Assembly (NCBI GenBank): GCA_007922305.1
Contig: ML677366.1
Location: 17,274,338 to 17,338,337, forward strand
Direction: 5' to 3'
Length of the DNA: 64,000 nt
Origin: Dermatemys mawii
Taxonomy: Eukaryota; Chordata; Testudines; Dermatemydidae
A model generated the notes under the pieces. The model ran no database searches and had not been told where the DNA came from. It saw nothing but the letters and a program-made list of their open reading frames with translations. Below are positions 25,046 to 37,459 of this stretch, piece after piece; the stretch's first letter is position 1, and each line of letters opens with the position of its first letter. The position numbers and the translations under genes were made by a program.

Positions 25046-25610
25046 GGTATATTAGCAATTTTTTTATTACAAAATTAGCTCACATTTAACTGAATCAGTT
25101 GCTCCTTGAAACTATTGCAACCTAAATGAAAGCTATGGGTTTGATGGTGGGAGATGCTGAAGCATCCTCAAGTTTCAAAATCAGTTAAAAACACTTAGCT
25201 CCATCCAGGAGTTGCCTGTGCTCCTAGAACCAGACCCAAAGTGAATATCAATAATTTGGTATAGTAGTGCGTACTCAGTTGTAGATTTATTAGAATTCTG
25301 CTAGTTAAACTAGTACATTCTGAAGCTTAATGAAAATATATGGGGTGACTTTTCTGTGTTACCTATTCTATTCCCAGGATCTTGTACATATTATAGTGAT
25401 AGTGGAAATTATGCACATCTCTCAGGAAGCAATTAGTTTAAAAGCAGCTGAGACTCTTTAAGAAGTTTCATGAGGAAATTGAGCTGAGTCCTTTCTCTGG
25501 GCTAAGAACAGGAATTTTTCTGCCTCTACAGTAGTGGGTGGTCTCCTTATTCATGCAGACTTGAGGGTTTCTGTAGCTGCTGTCTGAACTTTGAAATATT
25601 AGAATAGCTC

Positions 25611-26777
25611 TGTGACATGTTGGATCATAGAAACCTCTTTGGGACTGCCACCTGATGTTCTGAGACTACCTCTGAGCCCGTTTTCCCTGGCAGCTTGGGA
25701 CTTCAGTGCCCTGCCTGGTTTGAGCCAAACATGCTAGCCTGTTACAAACACAGACCCAGGTCTGAACAACGTCCCCCAAAAGCTGCAGGCTTAACTGAAA
25801 ATGCTTAAGAAGTGTTCCTGTCTTCAACACTCAGATGCCCAGCTCCCAGTGGGGTCCAGACCCCAAATAAATCCATTTTACACTGTATAAAGCTTACACA
25901 GGGTAAACTCATAAATTGTTTGCCCTCTATGACACCGATAGAGAGAGATGCACAGCTGTTCTCCCTCCCAGTATTAATACGTACTCTGGGTTAATTAATA
26001 AGTAAAAAGTGATTTTATTAAATACAGAAAGTAGGATTTAAGTGGTTCCAAGTAATAACAGACAGAACAAAGTGAATTTCTAAGCAAAATTAAAATAAAA
26101 CATGCAAGTATAAGCCTAATACGGTAAGAAAGTGATTACAGATAAAATCTCACCCTCAGAGATGTTTCAATAAGCTTCTATCACAGACTGGCTCCTTCCT
26201 AGTCTGGGCACAATCCTTTCCCCTGGTACAGCTCTTGTTTCAGCTCAGGTGGTAGCTAGGGGATTTCTCATGACTACAGCCCCCTTTGTTCAGTTCCATC
26301 CCCCTATATATCTTGTGCACAAGGCGGGAATCCTTTGTCCCTCTCTGGGTTCCCACTCCTCCGTCTAAATGGAAAAGCACCAGGTTAGAGATGGATTCCA
26401 GTTCAGGAGACATGATCACATGTCACTATAAGACTCCAAGCCCTCATTCTTCCCAGCCTGACTCACAGGAAGGCCTGCAAGCAAACAGAGCCATCCATAG
26501 TCAATTGTCCTGGTTGATGGGAGCCATCAAGATATCAAACTACCATTAATGGCTGACACTTTGCATAACTACAGTAGGACCTCAGAGTTGTATTTCATAT
26601 TTCTAGTTTCAGATACAAGAGTGGTACATTTATGCAAATAGGATGACCACACCCGGTAGATTATTAGCTTTGTAATGATTCCTTACAAGAGACCTTTTGC
26701 ATGAATCATATTCCAGTTACATTATATTCAAACTAATTAGCATATTTTCATAAAATCATATAGAGTACAATGTCACA
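25611..26777 (+). mobile_element. Solo LTR of an endogenous retrovirus or LTR retrotransposon
   Basis: Begins TGTGACATGTTGG and ends GAGTACAATGTCACA, so it has TG...CA ends and a short terminal inverted repeat (TGTGACA). It is flanked by AGCTC on both sides (25606-25610 and 26778-26782), an exact 5-bp duplication. Inside are CTGTATAAAG (TATA-like, about 25883) and several AATAAA-type motifs. At 1,167 bases with no gag or pol beside it, it is best read as a solo LTR left by recombination. Orientation is inferred from the internal signals and is less certain than the boundaries. Confidence 0.8.
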
Positions 26778-26984
26778 AGCTCTTATTTGTGCATGTCTTA
26801 TGTACTGGCTAAAGAGGAATTTCTGAAACTGTCTTTGGAGTTTGTCGTATTGCTCCATGATTGGGCAGAGCAATAATTTGTTGAATAATCTAATAACCTT
26901 CCCTCCAATTTCTCCCTGGGATTGAATGTGCTGCCTTTGCAGCATTCCTGATGATTCTTAAAGCCAAAAGAACTCCTTTGTGGC

Positions 26985-28145
26985 AGCTCTAACAAGAACA
27001 TGTACAGGCGTGATCACTAGCAGCCAGCCTGGATTTACTAAGAACAAATCATGCCAAGCCAGCTTGATTTACTTCTTTGGCAGGGTAACTGGTTTGGTGG
27101 ATAGGAGAAATGCAGTGGACATAATATACTTGGATTTAGCAAGGTTTTTGACACAGTCCCACAAGACATTCTGATATGTAACCTGGAGAAATGCGGGCTC
27201 GGTGGAACTACCATTAAGTGGATACATAATTGGCTAAACAAGGACAAAAAATGAGTAACTATTAATGTAATGTAAAATGAGTAACTATTAAAGGAGTCTA
27301 TCCGCATCCAATATTATTTAACATTTTTATTAATGACCTAGATGTAGGAATAGAGAGCATACTTATCACATTTGCAGATGACACAAAGCTGGGGAGAGCT
27401 GCAAACACTTTGGAGGATACAGCTAAACTTTTAAAGGGATCTTGACAAATTGGAAAACTGAGGCTATAGACAACAAAATGAAACTTGGCAAAGACAAATA
27501 TAAGGTGCTATATTTAGGGAAGAAAAAACAAATGTACAAATACAGAATGGGGGATAACTGGGTTGACAGCAGCACTTCTGAGAAGGATCTGGGACTTGCA
27601 GTGGATCACAACCACCACATGAGTCGTCAATGCGATGCTGTTGCAAAAAAAAAAAAGCAAATGCAATTTTGGGTTGCATTAACAGAGATGTAGCATGCAT
27701 GTCATGGGAGGCAATAGTACCACTTTATTTGGCTCTGGTTAGGCCTCAGCTGGAGTACTGTGTCCAGTTTGGGTTACCAATGTATAGAAGGGATGTAGAG
27801 AAACTGGAAAGGATCCAGAGGCGAGTGACAAAGATGATCAAAGGGATAGAATGCAAACCATATGAGCAAAGGCTGAAGTAACTGGGTATGTTCAGTTTAG
27901 AAAAGAGGAGATCAAGGGGGGATATGGATAGCGCACTTCAAATACGTGAAAGGCTGCCATAAAGGAAATAGGGAAAAGTTGTTCTCTCTTGCCACAGAAG
28001 GCAGGAAAAGAGGCAATGGGTTCAAACTACAGCATAGCAGATTTAGATTAAAAATCAGGAAAAACTTCCTAACTGTAAGAATAGTAGGAAAATGGAACAG
28101 ACTGCCTAGGGTGGTTGTGCAAGCTGCCTTGATTTGTTATTCAAA
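26985..28145 (+). pseudogene. CR1 LINE ORF2 (reverse transcriptase) pseudogene, 5'-truncated
   Basis: Read across frames, the + strand gives QPGFTKNKSCQASL, then FSKVFDTVPQDILI, IKWIHNWLNK, the catalytic FADDTK (27371-27388), DKLEN, MGDNWVDSSTSEKDLGLAVD, NAILGCINRDVA, PLYLALVRPQLEYCVQF, KLERIQRRVTKMIKG and finally GKWNRLPRVVV. This is the canonical order of the CR1 RT from finger domain to C-terminus. Stops, frameshifts and an A-run slip near 27646 disable it. Endonuclease and early RT are missing, which fits the usual 5' truncation of CR1. It ends near 28145 before the normal 3' tail. Confidence 0.92.
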
Positions 28146-28159
28146 GTTCCTATAAATGC

Positions 28160-30700
28160 TGTCCCTCAGTTATCCTGCTTTTTGTTTTTTCATTTCTATT
28201 TTCAACCTGTACCATTCTGGCTTATATTAATTTATAAACTGTCAATTTTTGCTGCTCTTGGGCTGATTCACCCCTTCCGTTTCTCACACTTAGGGTTTAA
28301 CTGCTGAGTTTATCATTGCCAGACTACAGGGGAAGTGGGACTATGGTTTCAACAGTAGCTGTTTCTGGAGATTTTGCAATGCTAAAAGTTTACTGAGAAG
28401 GATTTAGGACATTGAGCTGCAAACATTGGCTGCCAGGCACATGATATCATCAAAGTGCTGTAATGAATGGTGATGAAGGAGATGGGCATCAAGGTATTTC
28501 AATGGGTGACTATCATTTAAGCTCATTTGGGTCTGATTACAATTGTTGCTAGTTGTTCTTTGCTGATGTATGGGGGTGGGGGATGACGAGGCATCTGTAA
28601 CAGTATATGGCCTGATAAAAATGATCTCTGCAGGTCTTTATGTATGACAACTGCGGTGACTCAGATAACTCTGAACTCATGTTCAGGTATCTGGTTTGTA
28701 CTGCTCCAGTTTCCATTTCCTTAAGTTTGTTTGTGCTTTTTGGCACTGACATACATCTGTGAGAAGTGAGGAACAGAAAATGAAACTTAGTTTAGCTTTC
28801 TCACTTCTACCCTGGAGCCACCTATGTACAAAAGCTGGATCGCTGTAACTAGTTTTTAATAGAAAATAAACAGTTCAGTGTAACTTGTGCGTTTCCTGTT
28901 TCTTTAGTGAATTGCCCAGGAATCACAGTGCAACGCACTTTGCTGTGTGGAATTAATTAATTCATAAACAGTCTAAAGCATGAATATTGACTGCTGCTGA
29001 AGTTACTGGTCTGGCTTATGTGAACTTTTGTAAACTTTGTGAAAAAGAGTATTGTGATGCTTCCTAGACATGCACTTTTTAGGACTGGCCCATCTCTTGC
29101 TATCCAAATGTTAGAGGGCATCTCAAGTAATGCGTTCACTTTGGGGTTTCAGTTTGGTCCATTACAACCACAAAAGACCATTTGAAAAATTCAGCAGTAG
29201 GTTTGAATTTAATTTACCTCTACATTTTGAGATGTTTAGATTTAGGATTTTGGTTGGGCCGATCTCTATTAAATATTTATACAAAGCTAGAGTACTGTAA
29301 TCTTATTCAATAGAATTCCTCCACTTTTTAAAAGATTTTGTTCTGATGACCTCAGACATCAACATTTACTCAAAAATTATGCTAAATTAGGTTTGTTTTT
29401 TTAAAAAAATTCTTTTGATGCAATTTCAAAAATATACACTACTGGCTGGAAGATTATCTACCAAACAAATTATTAAAGGGGAAATTCAAAATCCTGCTTT
29501 AACTGCTTGCCTGCTGTTTAACTGACTTCTTTAGGAATGTGATGCAAAGCAGCCACATAGTGTACCACATATATGGTACAACCCTTTTTGAACTGCTGGC
29601 ATTTCAGAGAACACCATTGTGTATTGTTGTTGTGGTGCAACCTGTAACAAAGGATGATGTAGTTGGAAACAAATCCTATGCCAGTCATGCCTATAGCAAA
29701 ACCTTATGTTTTCACAAAGGTGCGTGGAAATTATTTCAATTTGGAAAGCAATTTTTGGATTCTTTTGAATGAAAGGCATCACAGAGATGTAAACATTGAT
29801 CATTACCATATAGGTGGAGGATAGTAATGTTAATGTCCATTCAAGGTTTTTGAAATAAGAACACTTGGATCAGATATGGATCTGTATTTTGACTCTCCTA
29901 CCCCCTGCCAAATAATGAGCAATCTGTTGCAAAATTTAATAGAATTGTATGGGTTTTTAATCAGGCATTTTGGTTCTGACTCTTTTCTGCTTGGGTTTTT
30001 GGCCTGACTTGCACTTCATAATCTGATAACTGTTGTTTAGAGTAACCTTTTTCTGTGGTTATAGAGTCTTAAGTGTCTGCATGGTTACACTCCTTCTCCA
30101 CATTCAGTATCTAAAAACTTTGAAATAGTCCATGCCAGTTGTTTATAGAATATCGTGCATCTTTTAAAATAAAAGAAACTTGCTTACATCTTCAGTCTCT
30201 GTTCACCATGAACATCTATCTGTTACGTTTGGTTTTCTCATTGTGTTGTTTTGCTAACTAACTGGGTGTCTACTGTGTTCTATATTCCTGCGCTACTGCT
30301 TTTCATTAATGGCAAATTAGAATCCCTCTGTGTTATGGGGCAGCTGCAGTATCATCTGTCCTGAATGTTCAAAAATCATGAGATTGAATGTAAATCATAG
30401 CATTTTTAAAAATTAAATTTAAATTTTAAAAATAGCTCGGTTCTCTTCATTTCCTTCTGCTTCCTGTGCATCCAGAGGTGCCAGAAATGTATCTTCTTTT
30501 TAAAAAAAGATTGCTGATGTTTCATGTAATTGCATGACTCCAGATCTGGGGCTCTAAGAAAAAAAATATTGCAAGAATCATGATAAAATTGTGAAAGTTG
30601 GCCACACTACAACTGGTATTTAAAACATTTTACACAATAAATCATTAATATGAATTGAATGCCATTTATTTTCCTTCCTTAGTCATCTTTGTTACTTTAA
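28160..30700. other. No gene seen
   Basis: AT-rich unique-looking DNA. Opposite-strand ORFs at 29531-29809 overlap one another and match no family. Confidence 0.45.
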
Positions 30701-30713
30701 CATGCAGATAGAG

Positions 30714-31024
30714 CAGGGGTAGGCAACCTATGGCATGGGTGCCAAAGGCTGCATGCGAGCTGATTTTCAGTGGCACTCACACTACCCAGGTCCTGGCCAC
30801 CGATTTGGGGGGGGGGGTCTGCATTTTAATTTAATTTTAAATGAAGTTTATTAAACATTTTAAAAACGTTATTTACTTTACATACAACAACGTTAGTTAT
30901 GTATTAGATTTATAGAAAGAGACCTTCTAAAAACGTTGAAATATATTACCGGCATGCAAAATTTTAAATTAGAGTGAATAAATGAAGACTCGGCCCACCG
31001 CTTCTGAAAGGTTGCTGACACCTG
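30714..31024. mobile_element. Short hAT element with perfect 8-bp target duplication
   Basis: Flanked by AGATAGAG at 30706-30713 and 31025-31032, identical. Ends are CAGGGGTAGGCAACCTATGG and, inverted from the right, CAGGTGTCAGCAACCTTTCA. The 311-base interior includes a nine-G run and AT-rich sequence, no coding. A clear non-autonomous hAT insertion. Confidence 0.88.
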
Positions 31025-31029
31025 AGATA

Positions 31030-31700
31030 GAGTCATCAGAATAATTAATTTTCCTTCATTTTGTGCTTCTAAAAACTTGCATTTCTACAGCAGTTGTAAA
31101 ACAAGTTATCTCCAGAATACATAGGCACAGGCTGAACATTTCAAACACAGGTCTTTGTTAGGCACCTAAACTCACAGCTAGGTTGTATTTCTTTCTCCTT
31201 GTGCCCTCCTGCCCCCGAAGAGGGGTTTGTATCCTGATTTGTTAGAAGTTCTGAGCATCTATATCTTCCACAGAAGTTAACAGGAGGTGTAAGCACCTCT
31301 AAAAGTCAGTTCCCTTTTAATTTAGAAGCCTAACTTGAGGAGAACAGGTTTGAAAAATTTGGCCTTAGTTCTTGGAAATTGTGAGTTTCCTAGTTTTCAC
31401 TAAAACATGTTAAACCACAATGAAAGATTGCATGAATGCGGGGGTGGTGTTAGAATTTCAAGCTAGATCCAGCTTTGCAACTTTCTCCTATCCTTACAAT
31501 GAGCCAAATCAAATCAATGCCTCCCACCCCCAAGCTTTGGATCTAATTTTTTCCTGACATCCCAAATATCTAAGTTCTACTTTGTGTGTACAAAAGCATG
31601 TGGCATATGTCTCGGTATTTCCTGTAGGCAAGTTGGTAAAGAGGCTGCTGTAGCCTCCTTGAAACCTCTGTTCAATGTACACTTGGGCTCAAAGCCTAAG
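31030..31700. other. No gene seen; possible SINE-like fragments
   Basis: GTTAGGCACCTAAACTCACA near 31157 resembles the TTAGGCACCTAA motif of a dispersed amniote repeat, also present at about 51490. Too short to delimit. Confidence 0.35.
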
Positions 31701-33816
31701 GAGAGATTCCAGGGTGGATTTGATTTAAATCATATTGATTTAAAACATGATTTAAATCACTAGTCAGGAAGACTCAATTTAATCATGGATTTCTCCATAA
31801 AAGTACATTTTTTTGGTTGTTATAACCTTAATACATATTCTTCACAACTCAGATAGATGTAGTTTTCATTTTTAGAAGGTACACACTATACATTTTTAAA
31901 TGTTTATTATAGGACAGGCTACAAACATTCTAAACATTTTTAAAAGTGATTTATTTCAAAAACTTTTCAGAAAATGAGTGGTTATTTCATTTATCAAAGG
32001 CAACTGAAGCAAATATTTATGAAGTCATTAGTAGGTGAACTAGCTCCAATGCAACAGGTTAATCATTAATATTTGGATGATTTTCTTGCCATGCTGTATT
32101 AGGAGGAGAACATCACCAGACAGACATTTATATTGTTTTATTTAACTAAAACAACGACGTTATGTATTTTGGATTTTTTTCTTCAGTAGCAAACATATAA
32201 TATTTTAACAAAACAAGCATGTGAATTTTTGAATTTAGTTAAACATTCAAGTTTTTTAAAATCAGGTTTGTTTTTGTTAATTGTTTTTAACTAAAATAGT
32301 TACATAAAATATTAAAAAAAAATTAAATTGACTGTCAACCAGGTCAACATGGGAAACGTAAAGTATTTGCTTCTGCAGCTAACTCAGTCATCTTCATCTT
32401 CATTTTGTTCATAATCTGGAAAAGAAATGCAAGCTTTGCTGCTTATTGACGTCCCAAATGATTTCTCAATTTGGAATGAATTAGTGCAAAGGAAGAAAAT
32501 ATTCTTTCTGTACCAGCAGAAGAAGCTATTGCTGTTAGGTGAGATTATCACTTTAACAGTCTCTGAATCCAAGTGTTTAAGTGACTTCCACCAGTTCACT
32601 GGTGTGACTTTCTTTAAAACACCATCAGCAAACATGTATTTCTTGAATGGTTCACCCTTAGCTCTGAAGTTTATTATAGTTGGCATTATGGAGGGATGAT
32701 TGCTGGATGTCCATGTCATAGCCACCTCCTCTTCGGCAGCTAAGGTTTGACCCTCGTACTGAGTATTGAGAATATTTGCTGCAAGAAAATGAGCAGGAGA
32801 TAGTGCATGTCCCATTGGTTTTTTCTAATGCTTGTAATTTAACTCTGTCATTGCATATTTCTCTGTTTAAGATCTCACTGTTCCTTCCAAATGTCAACAG
32901 CGTCAGCAATAAAACAGCTATTTCCCTGCATTTTGTTCAAGGCTACAGAAATAGGCTTCAGGGTACTCAACATGTGTTCAACATTTCTCTTAAGCCCAAT
33001 GTTGAGAACTTTGGCTGTGACAATGCCATCTGTTTTTTCACGTTTTTGTTCACAAACTGTCATCAGAATAGGCCAGTTCTTGATATAGTGCTCGAAAGAG
33101 GCCACTACTGAGTTCCATTGCACGTCTTGTGGGAGTGTTAACTTGGTTCGTCCCACTTTTTTTCAGAGCAACTGCTACAAAGTGGTTGTTACAGAAGTAT
33201 TTTGCAATTTCAACACCGTTAGCCTTTATTTCTGGAACACTGAAGTCTTTGGCTAGAAGGTTCATCATATGAGCACTGCAACCGTATGTTATTAGCTTGG
33301 GACTCTCCTCTAAATAATGTTTTCTCATCTTGGATACATTTGCAGCATTGTCTGTGACCAAGATGTGTACTAGATATTTAAATTTTTTTTCCAGTTGTTA
33401 TACCTTTTACTGCTACTTCTTGTAAGTATTCTGCTGTGTGTGCATTTCCTCATGTATCAACTGTTTCTGTAAGGAAGACATTCCCTTCTTCTGTTGTTAT
33501 ACAAGCACATACAACAAGATCACTGTGGACATTGCTCCACCAATAAAGACTCAGGTTAACAATTTCACCCTCTAGACTTTTTGCACACTGCTCAGTTTCT
33601 CTTTCATACATTTTATCCAGCAATTTGCCTGTTGAATGGACTGTATTCTGGTCTTAATGACTGAGACATGTTAATAAAGCATGGGCTCTCAATCTTATGG
33701 AAAGGAGAGTTTTTTGCATAAACAAACCAGATTAAAAAATTGTCAATTACCTCTTTTTGTAATCTTCTAGTTCTTATCACAAACTTATCTGTGGTTGTTA
33801 TTGGATGATGGAGATA

Positions 33817-33987
33817 CAGTGGAACCCTGCAATACCATGACGGTCGGGATCCAAAAATATCCACGTGGGGTTGCTGTATTGCGGAGTCACGCGACATCAA
33901 AGTACCGTGTGCTGCCACCGTCGGGAGCCCCGCGCGTTATAAGCAGATTTGTGCTATCGCAGGGCGCAGTATTGTGGGGTTCCACTG
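33817..33987. mobile_element. Tigger-like (Tc1/mariner) MITE nested in the hAT transposase
   Basis: Ends CAGTGGAACCCTGCAATACC and, inverted, CAGTGGAACCCCACAATACT; TA dinucleotides flank both sides (33815-33816, 33988-33989). TA duplication and CAGTGGAACC ends mark a pogo/Tigger-type element. At 171 bases it is non-coding. It interrupts the transposase of the host hAT element and is therefore younger than it. Confidence 0.85.
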
Positions 33988-34161
33988 TATTTTTTTTTCC
34001 TCTTTGCTACAGGTGATACATTGTAGATATGTGGCATACATGATGTGACAGAAACACTATCACTGGCAGATAATTCTGAAACTATAGAAAATGATGGTGA
34101 TCTTGAAGGTGGATAGTCTTCAGAATCCTGTATGTGGAGGATGGATTCTCCTAAACAAAAT

Positions 34162-34931
34162 AAGGCCCTGGCTACACTTGCAGATGTAGAGCGCTGGGAG
34201 TTAAACCAGCCCTCGGAGACTGCAGCAGGGAGAGCACTGCCATTTATTTACACTGTCAGCTGCAAGCGCAGTGACGTGGTCCCATTAGCGGCTCTTGCAA
34301 CGCCACAAAGAGCAGTACATTGTGGTGGCTATGCCAGTGCAGCGTGCTTTTCAAATGAGGGAATGGAGTGTAACTGGGAGTGTGTTGTGTGTATGTGAGG
34401 GGAAAGACAGTGTATTTTGGGTGGCAGAGAATGTGCCAGCATGCTGTCTTGTAAATTCAGACAGCACCATGGGGAAACCCTGATATCAGACCCCCTTATT
34501 TCCCCTCACCTCTCTCTCACACATATGCCTGTCTCTGCAGTACCAGAATTCCACAGTAATGGTTTGCTTAGTGTCCCAGAGCAGGTGAGCATACTGACTG
34601 TCAGAAGTGGAGCTTTGGAAGCGGATATCCGCAGCCTGCAGCCATCTTCAAAACAATGACTAGAGTGGCCACTTGATTTCCACTTGACTTGACTTCCAGG
34701 GATTATGGGACATTTCCAGAGGGCAATCACCTTGCAGTAATGCAACATGTTATCCACACTGACACCTGGGCATTTCAGCCAGGGCACAGCAAGCTCTATG
34801 CTTCTCGTGAAGGTGGTTTCCAAGGGGCACTCCAGCCACGGAGTCCAGGCACTTGCCCATGTGGACACCTCAGGAGTTAGTGCATTAAATCAGCCCCAAG
34901 CACCCTATCTTGCAAGTGTAGCCAAGCCCTG
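34162..34931. mobile_element. Non-autonomous hAT-like element nested in the 31710-36132 transposon
   Basis: Left AAGGCCCTGGCTACACTTGC and right, inverted, CAGGGCTTGGCTACACTTGC are terminal inverted repeats. The interior is non-coding and richer in GC than its host element. Flanking octamers (AACAAAAT and AGTCAATG) do not match, so either the duplication has decayed or the ends are slightly misplaced. hAT assignment rests on the ends. Confidence 0.68.
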
Positions 34932-36144
34932 AGTCAATGCAATTATTTAATAATTATTACCATATTGCTCATTTAGTATTACTCATTGCTGTCATTAGCA
35001 CTCAGTACTACTTTAAGGGTGAAATTGTAAAAAGAAGAGCTGCCTATTTTAGCTATTTATTTTATCACAACTGCATCTTAAAATGCTAGTACCATAGAGT
35101 AACAACTATATTTTTTACTCAAACATGAGACTTCACGAATAGTCCAGAAGGAAGACAGACAGTGCTTAAGAAGTATGAAATAAAAATGTTTATGAACCTG
35201 AAGATCCTTCCATGTTCAGATATGTTCCTTTCATTATCTTCAGCACAGCTTCCTCCTAAGAAGGAACACTTCTCATGATGTTGCTTCATTTGAGCAAAAA
35301 GACCTTGCATTTGTTTGTTGCACTGTTTGCATTTTGCACACATGCCTGTTTTACCCACAGGTAGAGAAACTTCATTAAAATATTCCCAAACTGGGTCTCT
35401 TTTATGGCCTGCTGCTATTATAGGTTTTCCCTTCTAGTGAGAGAATGGTTTGGTAGATCTCAACTCAGTGAAGGCTACACTCAGAAAGACCTCAAGACTT
35501 TTGGAATATGCTGCTCAAACAGTTTCACTTTTGTTTCTACTACCTGTCCCTCCCTTCCCACATTTACCTCCGGACTTCTCCTTGTCCAGATCTGTTCCAC
35601 CCCCAACAATCTTCTATTCATTGAACTTTTTGAAACTTTGCACTTAGAGAGAGAGGTAAGGGATTGACTCTGTGTACACAGAATTGCAGAGGGACAAGAG
35701 TTTTAAATGTATTTTAAAACATTTTTGCTGTTAACAAGCATGTCATCTCTAGAGACACAAATCTACAGTTTGAGAGCTGCAAAACTAAGCATCTCTGATG
35801 ATATCTGCTAGACTGAGCACTGAGTCCCATTGCGTAGCTAGAAAGATTAACATAAATAATCTATACAGAAGCCCCGGGAACACCATGAGATTGAGTCCCT
35901 AATCCATGAACTATTGGAACTCATTTACAAAACTTTTCGTAAACATTACATGAATATATTGTCTACTACAGAATTAGAATTTTTAATCCCTATTCTATTA
36001 TGAGAGATCTTTAAGCCATAATGTATGTTAATTAAAACTATTTTTAGATAGGATTTTTCCTCAAAAAATCTTGATATAAATTAAAAAAAATTTTTTTTTA
36101 AAAAAAAACCATTGATTTTTTTATTCACCCTGAGAGATTCTAAC

Positions 36145-37065
36145 ATTGCTTTTCAGGAACTGTGAAAGTCAATCTCTTCCCCTTTTTATGAGAAGCTGAT
36201 AAACAGTTGGGCATGACTTAAACAGGCAACTGCTGAAAACAGTTTTGCTCAACTCATTGCTAATGTATTGCACCAAAGTTTCAGTGATGCCAACGTCTTG
36301 TTTGTTTTGTGGGAGACTGGTGCACATTTCTTTAAAGAAAGCTTGGGCACAGGAATAATTATATCTTTGTTGTTGTTTGGACATGCAGTAGTATCTGTTT
36401 TCAACACTGAAAGCCCACTGGGATGTTGTGTTGAATAACTAGCTCACTGAAGATGCATGTTTTGGATGAATCACAGAAATAGAAGTATCTTGGAAAGTAT
36501 GATTATATCTAAGGAAATGTCTGGAAAAATCTCCAGATATTGCTGTCCTGGAGAGGTTTTATAACTCTTTATAGCAAGAATAAACTATCAGGTAGAAATG
36601 ATTTTTCACACAGATAGAAGATGGGTATCATTAATGACTGTATGTTTCTTTGTTATTTTTGTTGTGGTTGGCTTGATCCTATTTTTTCAAATATATAATT
36701 GCATGATATTTTTTGTTCTGTGTTCTGGGCTTAATATATTTCTTGTTGTGCAAAATGTAGAATATAGAACTCAAAGATTTAGGCTATGACTTTTGAAGGA
36801 GCCTAAGAGAATTAGTCATCCTTGGCAGTCCCTCTGAAAGGATGTAGAACAAGACCAAAATATTCTTGTTCTGTCCGAAGTGTAATGGTGAACTGTGCTG
36901 TGTTTTGCATTTTAAATTGACCTATCCTCAGCTAGATAGTTCAGTCTGAGAATTTTCAGTTAGAACAATGACATTTCTACATCATAAAAGGCTCTGCAGG
37001 CAGCAGAGTTTTGCTAGTCTAGTGAATATATTCATTTGTATGGTATGCAGAAAAAAACCCCTAAC
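36145..37065. other. No gene seen
   Basis: AT-rich sequence. The hydrophobic 63-codon ORF at 36598-36789 is a product of T-rich DNA. Confidence 0.4.
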
Positions 37066-37072
37066 AGCTATA

Positions 37073-37455
37073 CAGTAGAACCTGAGAGTTATGAACACCA
37101 GAGTTATGAATTGACTGGTCAACCACACATCTCATTTGGAATGGGAAATATGTAATCAGGCAGCAGCAGAGAAAAGCAAGTACAATGCTGTGTTAAATGT
37201 AAACTACTACTAAAAAAAAAGTATAAAAAAAGATTTGACAAGGTAAGGAAACTTTTTTCTGTTCTTGTTTCATTTAAATTAAGATGGTTAACAGCAGCAT
37301 TTTTCTTCTGCATACTAAAGTTTCAAAGCTATATTAAGCAGTGTTCAGTTGTTAGCTTTTGAAAGAACAACCATAATGTTTTGCTCAGAGTTATGAATGT
37401 TTAAGTTATGAACAATCTCCATTTTTGACGTGTTCATAATGCTGAGATTCTATTG
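37073..37455. mobile_element. Tigger-like (pogo) DNA transposon remnant
   Basis: Left end CAGTAGAACCTGAGAGTTAT and right end, inverted, CAATAGAATCTCAGCATTAT agree over about 19 of the first 24 bases, and the phrase GAGTTATGAA is repeated inside near both ends. TA precedes the left end; the right flank TT is a decayed TA. 383 bases, non-coding, so a non-autonomous deletion derivative. Confidence 0.78.
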
Positions 37456-37459
37456 TTCC

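Larger units (their letters stand above)
32384..35440 (-). pseudogene. hAT transposase with BED zinc finger, inactivated
   Basis: Minus strand, in order: a BED finger from about 35436 (HKRDPVWEYFNEV, then CAKCKQC and HHEKC) preceded by TTCTCTCACTAG, a plausible splice acceptor; then after nested insertions QKEVIDNFLIWFVYAKNSPF and NLSLYWWSNVHSD (about 33555-33517); VTDNAANVSKMRKHY with CSAHMMNLLAKDF (33361-33240); DVQWNSVV and NWPILMTV (33140-33050); and a C-terminal acidic-tailed segment ending DYEQNEDEDD at 32384. These are the BED, RNase H-like and C-terminal parts of a hAT transposase. The Asp expected in the usual DGWS motif is Tyr (YWWS), and the frame is broken by several shifts, stops and a nested MITE. 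It cannot make active enzyme. Confidence 0.85.
31710..36132 (-). mobile_element. Full-length hAT DNA transposon with 8-bp target duplication
   Basis: Starts CAGGGTGGATTTGATTTAAA; the right end, inverted, reads CAGGGTGAATAAAAAAATCA. Exact octamers AGAGATTC flank it at 31702-31709 and 36133-36140. The left subterminal region repeats GATTTAAATC-type motifs (31720-31760). Its length (4,423 bases, including two nested insertions of about 171 and 770 bases) fits an autonomous hAT element. The minus strand holds a BED finger followed by a decayed transposase. Boundaries are well supported by the duplication. Confidence 0.9.

Noticed and set aside
34162..34931. Claim of an 8-bp target duplication for the nested element
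   Set aside because: Flanking octamers AACAAAAT and AGTCAATG do not match, so only the terminal repeats are reported.
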